Assembly: GCA_934646965.1 (NCBI GenBank)
Contig: CAKUEZ010000130.1
Coordinates: 1-5,531 of the forward strand
Length of the DNA: 5,531 bases
Direction of reading: 5' to 3'
Source of the DNA: an uncultured Collinsella sp.
Lineage (GTDB): Bacteria > Actinomycetota > Coriobacteriia > Coriobacteriales > Coriobacteriaceae
Below the pieces are notes generated by a model, which did not search any database, was not told the origin of the DNA, and worked only from the letters and a program-made list of their open reading frames with translations. Made by a program: the position numbers and the translations under genes. Below are positions 5,483 to 5,531 of this stretch, in pieces (position 1 is the stretch's first letter; each line of letters begins with the position of its first letter).

Positions 5483-5531
5483 GTGTGGCGCCTTGTCCGG
5501 CTCCTTCGGCGCTGCCGACAAGGCGCCACAC
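5483..5531. repeat. Long inverted repeat at the right window edge
   Basis: Perfect 15-bp arms GTGTGGCGCCTTGTC (5483-5497) and GACAAGGCGCCACAC (5517-5531) surround a GC-rich centre in which GGC (5499-5501) and GCC (5514-5516) can extend the stem past a one-base bulge. The right arm ends at the last base of the window, so the pairing may continue outside. It may be a dispersed repeat, a hairpin at the end of asd, or a bidirectional terminator with the next gene. I see no T-run inside the window to favour the last. Confidence 0.75.

Overview
The window is a GC-rich stretch of bacterial chromosome carrying four complete genes of the aspartate-family amino acid pathway. They form two divergent pairs. 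thrC and thrB read leftward (minus strand); lysC and asd read rightward (plus strand). The high GC, the strong third-position G/C preference (which produces long shadow frames on the opposite strand), the four protein sequences and the gene order suggest an actinobacterium of the class Coriobacteriia, with Collinsella or a close relative the best guess. That placement is from general familiarity, not a database search.

Layout from left to right: 1-92 is non-coding 3' flank of thrB with only small hairpins. Homoserine kinase (thrB) is at 93-974 on the minus strand. The 203-bp gap at 975-1177 holds the thrB ribosome binding site, a 112-bp inverted-repeat element (988-1099) and a GAAA-loop hairpin that looks like the thrC terminator. 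Threonine synthase (thrC) is at 1178-2695 on the minus strand. A 103-bp divergent control region lies at 2696-2798. Aspartate kinase (lysC) is at 2799-4187 on the plus strand. The 217-bp gap at 4188-4404 holds a nearly perfect 92-bp palindrome, a terminator-like hairpin and a good sigma-70-type promoter. Aspartate-semialdehyde dehydrogenase (asd) is at 4405-5430 on the plus strand. A probable terminator follows, and a third long hairpin runs to or past the right edge.

LysC phosphorylates aspartate and Asd reduces the product to aspartate semialdehyde, the branch point to lysine, methionine and threonine. ThrB and ThrC carry out the last two steps of threonine synthesis. Homoserine dehydrogenase (hom), which links the two pairs, is not in the window.

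No new enzyme system is visible. The part worth a second look is the intergenic DNA. Every gap except the divergent control region carries a long, well-kept inverted repeat, and the three differ in sequence. The most striking is the nested palindrome after lysC. It can fold either as one long hairpin or as two tandem hairpins with complementary loops, an architecture like that of REP/REPIN elements.
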